Origin: Xestospongia muta
Taxonomy: Eukaryota > Porifera > Demospongiae > Haplosclerida > Petrosiidae
Assembly (NCBI GenBank): GCA_963693285.1
Contig: OY848926.1
Coordinates: forward strand, 749,001 to 813,000
Direction: 5' to 3'
DNA: 64,000 bases
The notes under the pieces are model-generated. The model did not search any database, was not told where the DNA came from, and saw only the letters and a list, made by a program, of their open reading frames with translations. Positions 38,039-64,000 of this stretch are shown piece after piece. The stretch's first letter is position 1. Each line of letters opens with the position of its first letter. The translations under genes were made by a program, and so were the position numbers.

Positions 38039-39257
38039 TTCTGACATCAATGATATCTAATTTTGAGGACAGGATGATCGGCTGCTTATAACAGTAAATT
38101 GTAAACTAGATTCATCATCCCACAAAAAGTAAACATGATGAACTCAAGCTTAACAATCAAGAGCAGAAAAGTATTTACATTTATGAAGTCAATGAAATAA
38201 TATAATAGTACGAACACAAACCTATTAAATTTTAAAATAAATAATAAATGTTATTGAACATATTATGTACACATTGTTAATGGATTGACTCCATTAGACA
38301 TAGTCATCAGTCACATGCTCTTATGTTCTTAATATATACAACAGCAAACAAGTAGCCCCCACTACTAACATATGTAAGCAATTAGCACAATTGTAGCAAT
38401 AAATATATATAATAATAGAATATTGTCATTTAATAAAACTAACAGACAGTTGTCCTAGTATGAAGAAGAAATAGAGTCAACTTGACTGTACAAACTAATG
38501 ATGTTTATAGTTGTTTAACATAATACTTGATTATCATATGTAGACATCATCAGCAAATGTTCTACTATTATGTCTGCTGTAACACTAATTCCATACAGTA
38601 CATCATTAATAAGTGTTTTAAGATCCTTAATACAACCTCTTACTACTGAATACATGATAACATTGAGTGTGAGTGTGGAATAACATTTAATATCATTAAC
38701 AAAATGTGTACATTGTATCACATTAGATAGCTTGAATTTTTGAACTTTTATTAGAAGATGTATTCTACAACAGGGCTGACCAATAATAATACTATAAGCT
38801 ACATAATAATAGAGTAGTAGATAAGTGTGTGTATTAATGTCTTAATAACAACAACAACAAGAGAGTAGTACATTATACTATATATATTAGTATATGACAC
38901 AATGTCACATGATTTGATTTAATATAGAGAGATATCTAACACGACAGTCAATCACTCTATAGAACACATCAGTTCTCTGAATTGTTGTAATTATTGAAAG
39001 ATTTGTTGAAACTGAAAGTGTAGCCTAATAAGAAAAGAAAGAAAAATCTGTAAGTCTAGAATATCATGATGTGTGTAAAAACAATACAATAATATTACCA
39101 TATATTTATAGTATACTATACTATACTGATATAATATATACTATACTGATATAGTATACTGGTATAATATATACTATACTGATATAATATATACTATACT
39201 GGTATAATATATACTATACTGATATAATATATAGTGTTACTATATAGCTACCTAGTA
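38039..39257. other. 5' flank of R4 joined to Mask 3' flank copy
   Basis: 38,039-38,745 matches the upstream regions of R1 and R3, including the 68-codon ORF at 38,721-38,515. 38,745-39,100 matches Mask 3' flank. The 20-bp minisatellite is at 39,108-39,235. No recognised gene. Confidence 0.6.
39108..39235. repeat. 20-bp AT-rich minisatellite
   Basis: Same unit, copy number and variant order as the array at 6,591-6,715, which supports a recent shared origin of these two duplicated units. Confidence 0.85.
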
Positions 39258-42200
39258 TTAGTCTGTTGGTGACTGGTCAGTAGATAATATATCATTGTGT
39301 TCTTCTTCTCCACTTCCTTCATGTTCCATATAATCTGTGTCTTTACGACCAATAGCATTTAATAATTTAACACGAGGACCCTATAATAAAAACAATATTA
39401 TATTATATTATATATATGACACTATATATTATATTATATATATGATACTACATTAATATAATGATATCTATGTAATATAGTTACTTATATCTTTCACATA
39501 AACTCACTTTTGGTATTCCAACTTCAGCAAAGTCCTTTTCACTCATTAACAACAGTGCATGATGATCAATTTCATTTTTCTAAACAACACATTCTCATTA
39601 TAAACAATACATTATTACATGATATTACCTGAAAGAGATCATTGTATTTCTCTAAACCTAACCTCTCCAGTAAGCTACCTAGATCATCTTGAGATAGATC
39701 ACCAGCTGTGATAGGACTTGAGTTTGAAGTAATACTATTACCAGAACAGGCTACAGTAGAACTAGGAGGTGGACCTAAGGAAGGCCAATCTGAAGTTGGT
39801 TCTCTTGAAATATTAGCTGTTTTACTCCAACCAGACTCATCAGAACCACCTAGTTAGAACATATATTATGACAATACAGTTATGAGTGAAGATAAATGAT
39901 ATTTTAGTCAAAGTTATAACACTTACCTACATTAGGAGAATATGACCAAACATTACTAATACCTATAATAAAAAGAAAAGTTATTATTATTATTATTATT
40001 AATTTTAAGGAGAGACTTTAGAGTTAATATATATAGTAAAATAACTGTATGTACAAACTATACCTGATGTCAACATAGATAATGTTGAAGATCCTGATAA
40101 TGTAATGGTAGGATCATGAATACTTTCACTGTTCATAACTGGTAAAAAATTACTCCTCAAGAGATCATCTTCTTGGTCTATTACAGGACCTTGATTTCTC
40201 ATGGCTGCGGACATCATAGAGGGTGGAGCTACAGGAGTAAATGCACTGGATGACAGAGAACCTCTATCAGTTGGTGGGTGTGGGAAGGGACCTAACTCTT
40301 CTAGACCATGGTGACCAGCTTCAAGAGCTATGTCACCTGAAGAGAATATAAGGTTAAAATACATTAGAGAATATGGCTATCATTTACCTCCTCGTGTGGT
40401 AGGATTGATAAAATTACTTCCAAATCGAGTCCAAGGAAAGTTTGGATCTACAGTTGACTCATCATTAGGAAGTTGCATATTAGTGGTAGTACTTGAAGAT
40501 TGTGTATTGTAAGCTAAAAAGAAATACAAATTTTATGAGATATAGTAGTTATAACTGACTGCACTCTATAGTGATATCTTCAGTGTGGGAACAACTGGTG
40601 ACTTGTGAAGTAGGACAAGCATTTCTTGTACTAATACATTGATCAGTTGATTTAGTATAGACATTAGTCATCCATATAGCAGTTGAATTACCAGGTCTAA
40701 GAATATTGTAAAATAAAATGACTATTCTCTATCATAACATACAGTGACAAGTGGTCATAATTTGTATATCCAGTATATCCCAGCTGTTTACAAATGATAT
40801 TAGCATCATCAAAGCCAAATCTATTATCACATATTGTTCCCCATTGTCCATTACAGTAGACCTCAACACGTCCTTGATTAACAAAGTGACCGCCTTGAAG
40901 ACGTATCATACCAGGATAAGGATTACTATCCCAGATTCTTGTATTATCTGTAATAATTAACAATAATATAATATTTTATTATCATAATAGCCAGCAAACT
41001 CACAGCAGTACACAGTAGCATCATAAGAGTTATCACATCCATTATCAATGTGAGTAGAGTAGGAACATTGCAAGATAGTGAGGTAGTTGTTATAATGACA
41101 GTCTAAATTATCCAATAGGATTTCATTGTAATCTGTTCCAAAACTGATCAAAAAATTTAACATATTTAATTAATTAAGATTACAATAAAGTGCTATACCT
41201 GCTATGTCCAGCTCTAAAGTAACTAGAGGCTCCAGTATATCCTAACTGATGACAGATAACATCAGCTTCATATTGATCATAGTCATCATCATCACAGATA
41301 TTACCCCACTTTCCATTATACCATATCTGTACTATACCATAGTAATAGGAGGATGAGGTGACTCCATTACGATAGAGACGGACAACACCATTGCTAGCAG
41401 GACCTAATATATTAGTTAATGTGTGATTTCATTGTAGACAACAATTATACCTGAACAAGTTTGGATTAGGTTAGTACTGCTAGCGTTTTTTGCTATAAAG
41501 AGATTGATGCAAGATTCATCTATTTTAAAATAATTGTACTTACTGCATTCCACAGTGACATCTTCAGAGTGGGTACAACTAGTTACTGAAGTTGATGGAC
41601 AAGTGTTTCTAAATATAAGGCATTTGTCTGATGATGCACTTTTCACGTCAGTTAGCCATATTGGTGTATAATGGAAACCAGGTCTACAGAGACACACACA
41701 CACACACAGATATATATATATATATATATATCAATGTTATAGTATTTTTGCATTGACCTTGGACCTTATTAAAAATTATAATGTAGCACATTGCAATGTT
41801 CTTCAAGGTTGAAAGTCAGAGCAAAAATACAAAAAGAAACCTTACAAATTCTTGTAGTTCATTCGAACATATCCACTATATCCCAGTTGTTTACAGATAG
41901 TGTTAGCATCATCAGAACCAAAACCATTATCACATATTGTTCCCCATTGTCCATTGCAATAGACCTCTACACGCCCTTGATTTACAAAGTCACCTTCTTG
42001 GAGACGTATCATACCAGGATAAGGATTACTGTTCCAGATCCTAGTAGTATCTGTACAAATATAGCTTATAATGATGTATAAAGTTGAACATACAGCAGTA
42101 CACAGTAGCATCGTAAGAGTTGGTGTTAACACATCCACTATCAATGGATGATGAGTAGGAACACTGTAAAATAGTGAGATAGTTGTTGTGAGGGCAGTTG

Positions 42201-44462
42201 ACATCATCCAGTAACATTGGGTTATAATTAGTACCATAACTACACAATACTGAATATTAATTATAGAAGTAGTACATCTAACCTCACTAATCCAGCTCTA
42301 GAGTAACTAGAGGCTCCAGTATATCCTAACTGATGACAGATGACATCAGCTTCATATTGATCATAGTCATCATCATCACAGATATTACCCCACTCTCCAT
42401 TATACCATATCTGTACTATACCATAGTAATAGGAGGATGAGGTCACTCCATTACGATAGAGACGTACAACACCATTACTAGCAGGCCCTATCATAAATTT
42501 GTTTATATCTTCAATTATTATAACCTGTTTAATTATTACCTCTACAAGTTGTTTCAGTCACTGTGTTTGCAACTGATGTGTCAGTGTAGGCTTAAAAGAG
42601 TAGATAGTTACAAACAAATAGAATATAATAATAACTTACTACATTCTACAGTGACATCTTCAAAGTGAGTACAACTAGTTATTGAAGTCAATGGACAAGT
42701 GTTACTGTAAGTAATACATTTGTCTGAGGAATAACTGTTCATATTAGTTAGCCATATTGGTTGAGAGGAGATACCAGGTCTGTAGTAATAAATCATGGAA
42801 GTTAATATGCACATTGTCATCATCTGATCACTCACAAAGTCAAATGGTTATATTTAATGTATCCAGTATATCCTAGTTGTTTACAGAGCACAAGTGCATC
42901 AGTAGAACCAAATCCATCATCACATATTGTTCCCCACTGTCAATTACAATAAACTTCCACACGTCCTTGATTAACAAGGACACCTTCTTGAAGACGTATC
43001 ATACCAGGATAAGGATTATTGTCCCAGATCCTAGTAGTATCTGTAATGAGATTAATGTTAACTAGAATTATTTCTTAATGTATTTAAACATCACTCACAG
43101 CAGTACACAGTAGCATCATAATAGTTGGAACTACATCCATCATCAATGTGTGTAGAGTAGGAACACTGTAAGATAGTTAGGTAGTTGTTGTTAGAACAGT
43201 TGACATGATTTAGTCTCATTGAATTGTAGTCAGTACCATAGCTATATAGAAAATAGCAATAGCTTAAGATCATTAACTAACCTCATTAATCCAGCTCTAT
43301 AGTAACTAGAGGCTCCAGTATATCCTAACTGATGACAGATAACATCAGCTTCATATTGATCATAGTAGGAATCATCACAGATATTACCCCACAGTCCATT
43401 ATACCATATCTGTACTATACCATAGTAATAGGAGGATGAGGTCAGTCCATTACGATAAAGACGTACAATGCCCACAGCTAACAAAAGACATAATACTATA
43501 GTGATAAGTATAATTTCATTCTTACAACTACAATCAACTCCAGCATCCTCACTATGAACACAATTATGTGACCCAATACTGTTATGAGAACAAGAGAAGA
43601 TGGATGTTTCATTACCAATACAGTGAACATTATCTAATAATATTGAGCCACTTCCCTGACCAAAGTAAGCACTATCTCTAGCAATAGCACCTGAAGTAAA
43701 GTACAATTACATAATATATGGAGTATATATACTTACCAGAACTAGAATAGTTCAACATTCTACATACAACTTTAGCATCATTATTATCCCAGTAATCATC
43801 ACATACTGTACCCCACTGATTATTAGCACACACTTCTACACGAATAGATGTACTATTAGAACCACCAACTAGACGAACATCACCATTAGTACAACTTCCT
43901 GAATAAAGACATCAAAATAAATCAGAAAATATCTTCAATTTAACAATAAACCTGTTTTACTTCCAGAACATCTCACACTCACATCTTCATAATGATAACA
44001 ATTATGACTACCTAACCCATTATGAGAACATTGTAGTAATGTCAACTCAGACCCAGAGCAACCAAGATCATCCAGCCATATTGGATCAGTCCCTTGTCCA
44101 TAGTAAGCATTACTGTAATATGTGTAAGCTGATGAATAACAATAAAAAATCCAAATAAAATTAAATAATCTCATTTCATTGGTAGACATTACCTGATGAA
44201 TATCCAAGTTGACGACATACAACTCTAGCATCACTACTGTCAAAGCCATTATCACACACAGTACCTCATGTATTGTTAACACATATTTCTACTCTTCCTC
44301 GATTTGTATAGCTAATACCACTTACCAGTCTAACAACACCAGTAGTACAACCTAATGGAGATAGACAATGTTATCTCACCATTTAGTACATACATTGTTA
44401 TCCTTACTTATAGTTGACAATGGTAGAAAACAAAGTAAAATTATTACTTTAAAATCTCTCAT
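39258..44462 (-). CDS. chimeric gene R5: SRCR ectodomain fused in frame to Mask C-terminus with SAM (possible pseudogene)
   Basis: Starts with a signal-like exon 44462-44408 ([18 protein letters not shown]). Exons 44351-44193, 44128-43952, 43898-43737 and 43690-43526 give two second-type SRCR domains. Three two-domain modules follow at 43477-42640, 42490-41545 and 41402-40557. The linker exon 40513-40388 starts as an SRCR linker ([10 protein letters not shown]) and at about 40,481 becomes Mask proline-rich exon sequence ([16 protein letters not shown]) with no frame change. Downstream Mask exons are all open: about 40,336-40,063, 39,965-39,930, 39,850-39,630, 39,582-39,508 and 39,381-39,258, ending in the SAM domain and DQSPTD-stop. 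No TM exon was seen. Exon 2 has TGG changed to TGA at 44268-44266. Because exon 2 is a multiple of three with matching phases, skipping it would restore the frame. Active gene, partly active or pseudogene remains open. Confidence 0.6.
41692..41732. repeat. (CA)n-(TA)n microsatellite in an R5 intron
   Basis: About nine CA units followed by a TA run, between SRCR exons of the second paired module. Confidence 0.9.
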
Positions 44463-45584
44463 CTTCTGATACTGATGATGTATTGGTGACCAACAGCAGT
44501 CAGCTCTTTTAAATAATATTAATTTTAATAATTAATATCTTTTTAATTAAAACTAACAAAAAACTCATCAAGTCATTTGACAAATTATGTTTACTTATGC
44601 TATTCTACCTACACTAATATAAACACTTACGATGTCATTTTAGACAGTTGGCATAATATAATGGTAAATGTTTCCCAGCTCAAATACAGTTGTATTAACA
44701 ATACATTTGTAATGACTAATTGAGAAATTGTGAGCAACATTCTACATTCTACAATGTTTACAAGTGTAATAATCAATAATCTACTGACAATGTTGTGCAA
44801 ATGAAATGTTACTACTCTGATAGCTAGGGACCAATAGAATAAACAAAATGACTCAAAAATACATACCTGTAGCTAGCTACACATGTACTATCATTGTCTA
44901 ATAGAAGTACAGTAACTGTTTACCTTAAATAACTCATTAGTATTAAGATATATTACTTTGTCACATTTGAAATTTTATTAGAAGATGTATTCTACAACAG
45001 GGCTGATCAATAATAATACTATAAGCTACATAATAATAGAGTAGTAGATAGGTGTGTGTATTAATGTCTTAATAACAACAACAACAAGAGAGTAGTACAT
45101 TATACTATATATATTAGTATATGACACAATGTCACATGATTTGATTTAATATAGAGAGATATCTAACACAACAGTCAATCACTCTATAGAACACATCAGT
45201 TCTCTGAATTGTTGTAATTATTGAAAGATTTGTTGAAACTGAAAGTGTAGCCTAATAAGAAAAGAAAGAAAAAGTGTAAGTCTAGAATATCATGATGTGT
45301 GTAAAAACAATACAATAACATTACCATATATCTATAGTAGAGTATACTATATTGATATAATATACTATACTGATATAATATATACTATACTGATGTAATA
45401 TATACTATACTGGTATAATATATACTATACTGATATAATATATAGTATACTGATATAATATATACTATACTGATATAATATATACTATACTGGTATAATA
45501 CATACTATACTGGTATAATATATACCATACTGATATAATATATACTATACTGATATAATATATAGTGTTACTATCTACCTAGTA
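44463..45584. other. intergenic between R5 start and Mask stop
   Basis: 44,463-44,972 is not shared with the upstream regions of R1-R4 and shows no gene. From about 44,972 the sequence is the Mask 3' flank that was copied into the receptor array, so this marks one edge of the donor segment. The 20-bp minisatellite follows at 45,340-45,568. Confidence 0.6.
45340..45568. repeat. 20-bp AT-rich minisatellite 3' of Mask
   Basis: About eleven copies of tatactatactgatataata immediately after the Mask stop codon (45,585); probably in the 3' UTR. Confidence 0.9.
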
Positions 45585-60319
<14,735 letters not shown>

Positions 60320-60524
60320 GTTACCAAACTCTCACGTGATGTCAACCAGTTGTATTGTAGCCACTCCTCTTTTTGGCAAGCTGAGCAGAGCAAATTTTGG
60401 ACATGGAAAAGTCTGATAATTAAAAATTGTATATCAAGAAAAAGAAACGTTGATAATAATTAATATATATATATATATAATATTTTAAATTTAGTTACAC
60501 GTGATTTTTCCTGCCATGCTCATG
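60320..60524. promoter_or_regulatory. short intergenic between the RCC1-BTB gene and Mask
   Basis: Only about 205 bases separate the stop of the RCC1-BTB gene (60,525) from the Mask ATG (60,319), both on the minus strand. The Mask promoter and the upstream gene's 3' end must share this space. It contains a TA tract (60,462-60,478). The atggcggag start context is purine-rich and good for translation. Confidence 0.5.
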
Positions 60525-63283
60525 CTACTGAAACAAATATGCAATCTTTATTGGAAGCAAAATAAAACAATTTGGCAACTTCTCCGTACCCTTTTCAGTC
60601 ACATGACTATCCTTAGATAGTCTATAAGATAACTGCTCTATATTAACTTGACCTTCACTGATATCTCTCAATAACAGCATCTCTTTGTCCTCTTCTGGGT
60701 ACAGCACAATGTTTGGATATGCCAAAATACAAGTTGCATCATCATCTCTTTTGTCTTGTGTTGTAGTTAGCTCTTTATAAGCATTTAAAAAGGCTCTTTC
60801 AGCAAGATTTTGCATAATACTTCGCATTGTGTTGCAATCAATGTCATACAAGTATTCTTCAGATACAAGGACTTCTCGAAGATGATTGGCAATAAAGACA
60901 AGACAACAATCACATATTGACTGTGAAATAAAATTTTATAGTAACTGGTGATTAGTAGATAGATGAATTGATGAAAGGATGGATGGATGGATGAACAAAT
61001 GAATGTGTGAATGGATAGATGGATGTGTGAATGGATAGATGGATGTGTGAATGGATGGATGGATAGAGATATATTTAGACAGACAGTGTAAATTTACTTG
61101 TTGATTTTGTTTCATAGCATCTTCATAAACAAAACAAACATTATCAACAGATAATGTTATATCTGGTGGCAATGGTGACTTGTAATGGAATGTTTTTATT
61201 AGATAGTGAACAAGATTCCATTCACAATATGACCAAGCAAAGTTGAACAAATCTGTGAGGAATTAAAAGCTCTATAAATAATTGTACTCCTTTTGTGCTA
61301 GCCATTTTATTGCAGAACTTTGAAACTTACTGTTAATAATTTCATTTGTAATGAGAGGATTATTAATAACTCCTTCATATAAGAAATCAACATAGAGTTG
61401 AATTATATCTTTTGACCAACCCAGCATGACAACTTCCCTATATATCAACTATAGGACTATTATATATAATTGAATTATACTTTATTTCATCTGTGATTAA
61501 TTTTTCTCTGTAAAGAGCTTTAAAGAATTGACTTCTGCTGACTAACAATTCCAGATCAATCATTATGTAAAGACCACCTCTGGAACCAACCCATATTGTA
61601 AAGTCAGGGATCTACAAAGTAAAGACAGTTAGTACATTGTGCAAAACTTACTAATGTCATTGTAATAAACACAATTGCACGTACTTCAATGCATTAGCTT
61701 ACCTCAGGTGGACCTTCTTCCTCTTCTATGATTTCCTTTACAACAGGCTCCAATGGTGCAGGAACAACTATTACTATAAATAAAAGTTTGTACTGTAAGA
61801 GCAAAGTTACAAAATAGAAATGAAGACAAACCAGCTGTTGTATTAATAGCAGGTCTGTACGTCCGACTGTTAAGGAAAACAGTATAAGCATCATCTAGAA
61901 TAGTCAGACAAGTAGGTGTGGGTATATTCACTATACCAAAGCGAGTTTCACCCCAAACATGGACCTAAATACATTAAGATCCATTCTATATATATACTGG
62001 TATCATGTACTTACTGTGCCTTGAGCATCAAGTGCCGCTGCTAGATCACAATCGAAATGAGCTGCAACATCAACGAACCTCATGGTAACAAAATTATTAA
62101 ATACCAATGAGATGTATGTCAATTTACTTACTGTCCCACTAAAACAGGACTATGTTGATCATCACTATTACCATTTCCAATTTGACATTTCTCATTGCAC
62201 CCCCATGCATACAAATCTCCATCAACGGTGACTGCATATCCTGTGTACTTCCCTCCAATAACCTACAAGCATATGGTAAGAATATTCATACTAAAATCAA
62301 GTTCCCTTACCATTCTGAAATTCCCATGGAGCAAAACACGAACAGGTTCTGAAGTACTGTCGATACCACCATTACCTAAAGCACCATGCTGTCCATTCCC
62401 TGTTGCAAAAATCTGTACATTGTATCCACACAGAGTAACAAGAATATATGAATGCATTTACTTTGTCATTAGATGAAACAAAGTAAGATGTGAAAAGTCC
62501 ACAGCCGATAAATATGTATATCGCTTTCTCATCTAATGCATAATGATGATTGTAAACTGTTATGAAATTTTATGATTACCAAATTGTCCTCCGCTCACTA
62601 AAGTAGGCATACTAGTAGCATTAATATCACTTACACCTAGTTGTCCTTCAGAGTTATCTCCCCATGAGTATACCTACATTAATAGACATTCATAACATGT
62701 GCTGTAAATATGTACATACAATTCCTTCAGTTGTGAGTACTACCGTATGACGTGCACCAATTGTTACCATAGCAATGGTATTAGGCATTGTGAGTAGTTG
62801 TGGTCTTAAAACTATTTCTTCTTCTGTGCCAATAACAGAGTAAGTGTTCTTTCCCCATGAGAATAATTCTCCTGATTCGGTAATAGCTACAACATGAGTG
62901 TCATTACCACCTAGAATACTACAAACACCTGAAGAGAAATAGATTAATTGAAGCATGACCTCTCAGTTGTCATTCACTAGTTTCATACCTTGACCAGATA
63001 GCTCCTTAACTAAGACATTAGTCAACACTCTAGCAGTGTTACCAGTTCCCAGAGGAGCATGTTCTCCGTTAGTACCTATAGCATATACTTCATCTGTATT
63101 GGTAATAACAAGGGCATTACAGCCATTTTGAAGGACTGCAAAGTTCTTGATTATCTGACGGACATTTCTTCCAATAGCATTAAGAATGGGCCAATGAGAA
63201 ACAGAACTGAAATGAAAATTCATCTCTAAAAAAAAGACTTTTCCATAGAGATGTCATTTAGTTACAAAATAATTATACCTCAT
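60525..63283 (-). CDS. RCC1-repeat and BTB-like protein (RCBTB-type)
   Basis: Predicted beta-propeller protein with a C-terminal BTB-like region, as in RCBTB1/2-type proteins; such proteins often act as adaptors or cullin-3 substrate receptors, but that role is inference here. A 5-nt first coding exon (ATGAG, 63283-63279) splices to 63206-62989 (SSVSHWPILNAIGRN...), then 62928 to about 62719 (GELFSWGKNTYSVIGTEEE), about 62672-62580 (VYSWGDNSEGQLG), about 62533-62465, about 62415-62311 (IFATGNGQHGALGNGG), about 62261-62135 (LYAWGCNEKCQIGNGNSDDQ) and about 62075-61965 (VHVWGETRFG). A degenerate stretch and an acidic linker (EEEEGPPEV, about 61,710) follow. The BTB-like exons are about 61,613-61,490 (PDFTIWVGSRGGLYIMIDLE), 61,440-61,330 and 61,250-61,100. 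A terminal exon ends IAYLFQ-stop at 60,525. The BTB fold is diverged. Confidence 0.8.
60950..61072. repeat. (ATGG/ATAG)n tetranucleotide-like repeat in an intron
   Basis: Repeated gatggatggatg, gtgtgaatggatagatg units between the last two exons of the RCC1-BTB gene. Confidence 0.85.
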
Positions 63284-63734
63284 TATACGAGCTGGATATC
63301 TTCAAATAATCTTTGGCCTTTCAAAACTAATGAACCACCTGTTGTTGTGGTGTAAAGAAAATTGTCATCACATCATAGTGAAATGTTTTTCCTCTTCTTT
63401 ATACCATAGGTGTCGCAAATAATGATAATGGTGTGAGTCATGTTTACTTCAGGAGTAGAGTTATTAGTGGAGGTAGAAAACATTTATTCATTAAGTATGA
63501 TGTGTCAGAATTAATTGCTGTATATCAATACTGACCAGCTCCATTTATGATGTGTACAGTCGAACACAACATATCTAACTTATTATTGGCACAATACGTA
63601 TAAAATATTTTGTGACTGTAATAACACAATGGATATAGAGTTTAAAATAATATTAATTATCTTATCTTTATAAATTAATTAACTAACATTAATAGTTAAG
63701 GTAAGTAACGCCCTTTATTAAAGCCAAAAACAAA
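63284..63734. promoter_or_regulatory. divergent promoter region between RCC1-BTB and ATP synthase d
   Basis: About 450 bases separate two genes that start in opposite directions. No clear TATA box was assigned. It is AT-rich with tttataaatt-like stretches near 63,666 and could act as a bidirectional promoter. Confidence 0.45.
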
Positions 63735-64000
63735 ATGGCTGCTAGAAGAGCTGGACAAAAGGTAATCGATTGGACGAGACTATCAGCTTCACTTCCAGAA
63801 GAAGTACGTGGAGACTTTCTTGCCTTTAGAAGAAGATACGAGGCATGCAAGACGAGGATGAATGCCTACCCCGAACAACCTGAATCAATAGACTGGGCTT
63901 TCTATAAAAACAACATTTCTAAATCGGGATTTGTTGATGCATTCCAAAAACAATATGAGGCACTAAAGATACCTTATCCAAAAGACACAACGTCTTCTCA
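63735..64000 (+). CDS. ATP5PD: ATP synthase subunit d, mitochondrial (5' part, runs off the window)
   Basis: Peripheral-stalk subunit d of mitochondrial F1Fo ATP synthase. The ATG at 63,735 begins MAARRAGQKVIDWTRLSASL. Family landmarks are KxIDW near the N-terminus, then RLxAYPExPxxIDWAxYKxN-like spacing seen here as NAYPEQPESIDWAFYKNN, followed by ISKSGFVDAFQKQYEALKI and PYPKD. The reading frame is open to the window end (88 codons; the family is usually about 160-170 residues). It is the only plus-strand gene and is divergent from RCC1-BTB. The ATG context (aacaaaATGG) is favourable. Confidence 0.93.
   Translation, partial: MAARRAGQKVIDWTRLSASLPEEVRGDFLAFRRRYEACKTRMNAYPEQPESIDWAFYKNNISKSGFVDAFQKQYEALKIPYPKDTTSS

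Overview
The window looks like an intron-rich, AT-rich metazoan genome with very short introns (many 45-60 bp). The content (large multi-SRCR receptors, a Mask/ANKHD1 orthologue, RCC1-BTB and mitochondrial ATP synthase subunit d genes packed closely) suggests a demosponge, possibly Amphimedon-like. The species is inference. Nearly everything lies on the minus strand, so genes read right to left; only the last 266 bases carry a plus-strand gene.

Layout. (1) 1-44,462 is a tandem segmental-duplication array. It holds four closely related type I receptor genes, each with a signal peptide and, where complete, ten SRCR domains in five two-domain modules, a stalk, a transmembrane helix and a short tyrosine-containing tail: R1 (5516 to beyond base 1), R2 (17654-10887), R3 (26439-20296), R4 (38038-31887). 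Between them lie four partial copies of the 3' end of the neighbouring Mask gene (6737-8757, 18151-19691, 28095-29510, 39258-40481). Three further SRCR genes of a second type start at 9755, 30716 and 44462; each runs straight into one of these Mask 3' copies. Two of these fusions are clearly decayed. The third (44462-39258) keeps one reading frame across a direct exon-to-exon junction but has an in-frame TGA in its second exon.

(2) 45,585-60,319 is the full Mask (ANKHD1/ANKRD17) gene: N-terminal conserved region, two ankyrin blocks separated by a long Gln/Ser/Pro linker, a charged coiled coil, a KH domain, a proline-rich region and, unexpectedly, a C-terminal SAM domain. (3) 60,525-63,283 is an RCC1-repeat plus BTB-like gene. 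(4) 63,735 onward is the start of ATP synthase subunit d, divergent from the RCC1 gene.

Mobile DNA is modest but informative. Two decayed fragments of one reverse-transcriptase family interrupt two of the Mask copies. A MITE-like element with about 30-bp terminal inverted repeats and TA flanks sits in an R2 intron. Several AT-rich minisatellites vary in copy number between the duplicated units.

The SRCR genes probably encode cell-surface recognition receptors, with tails in R2-R4 that match ITIM-like patterns. Mask is a cytoplasmic scaffold/RNA-associated cofactor. The most interesting outcome of the locus is the repeated capture of the Mask C-terminus (proline-rich plus SAM) by SRCR receptor genes through tandem duplication.
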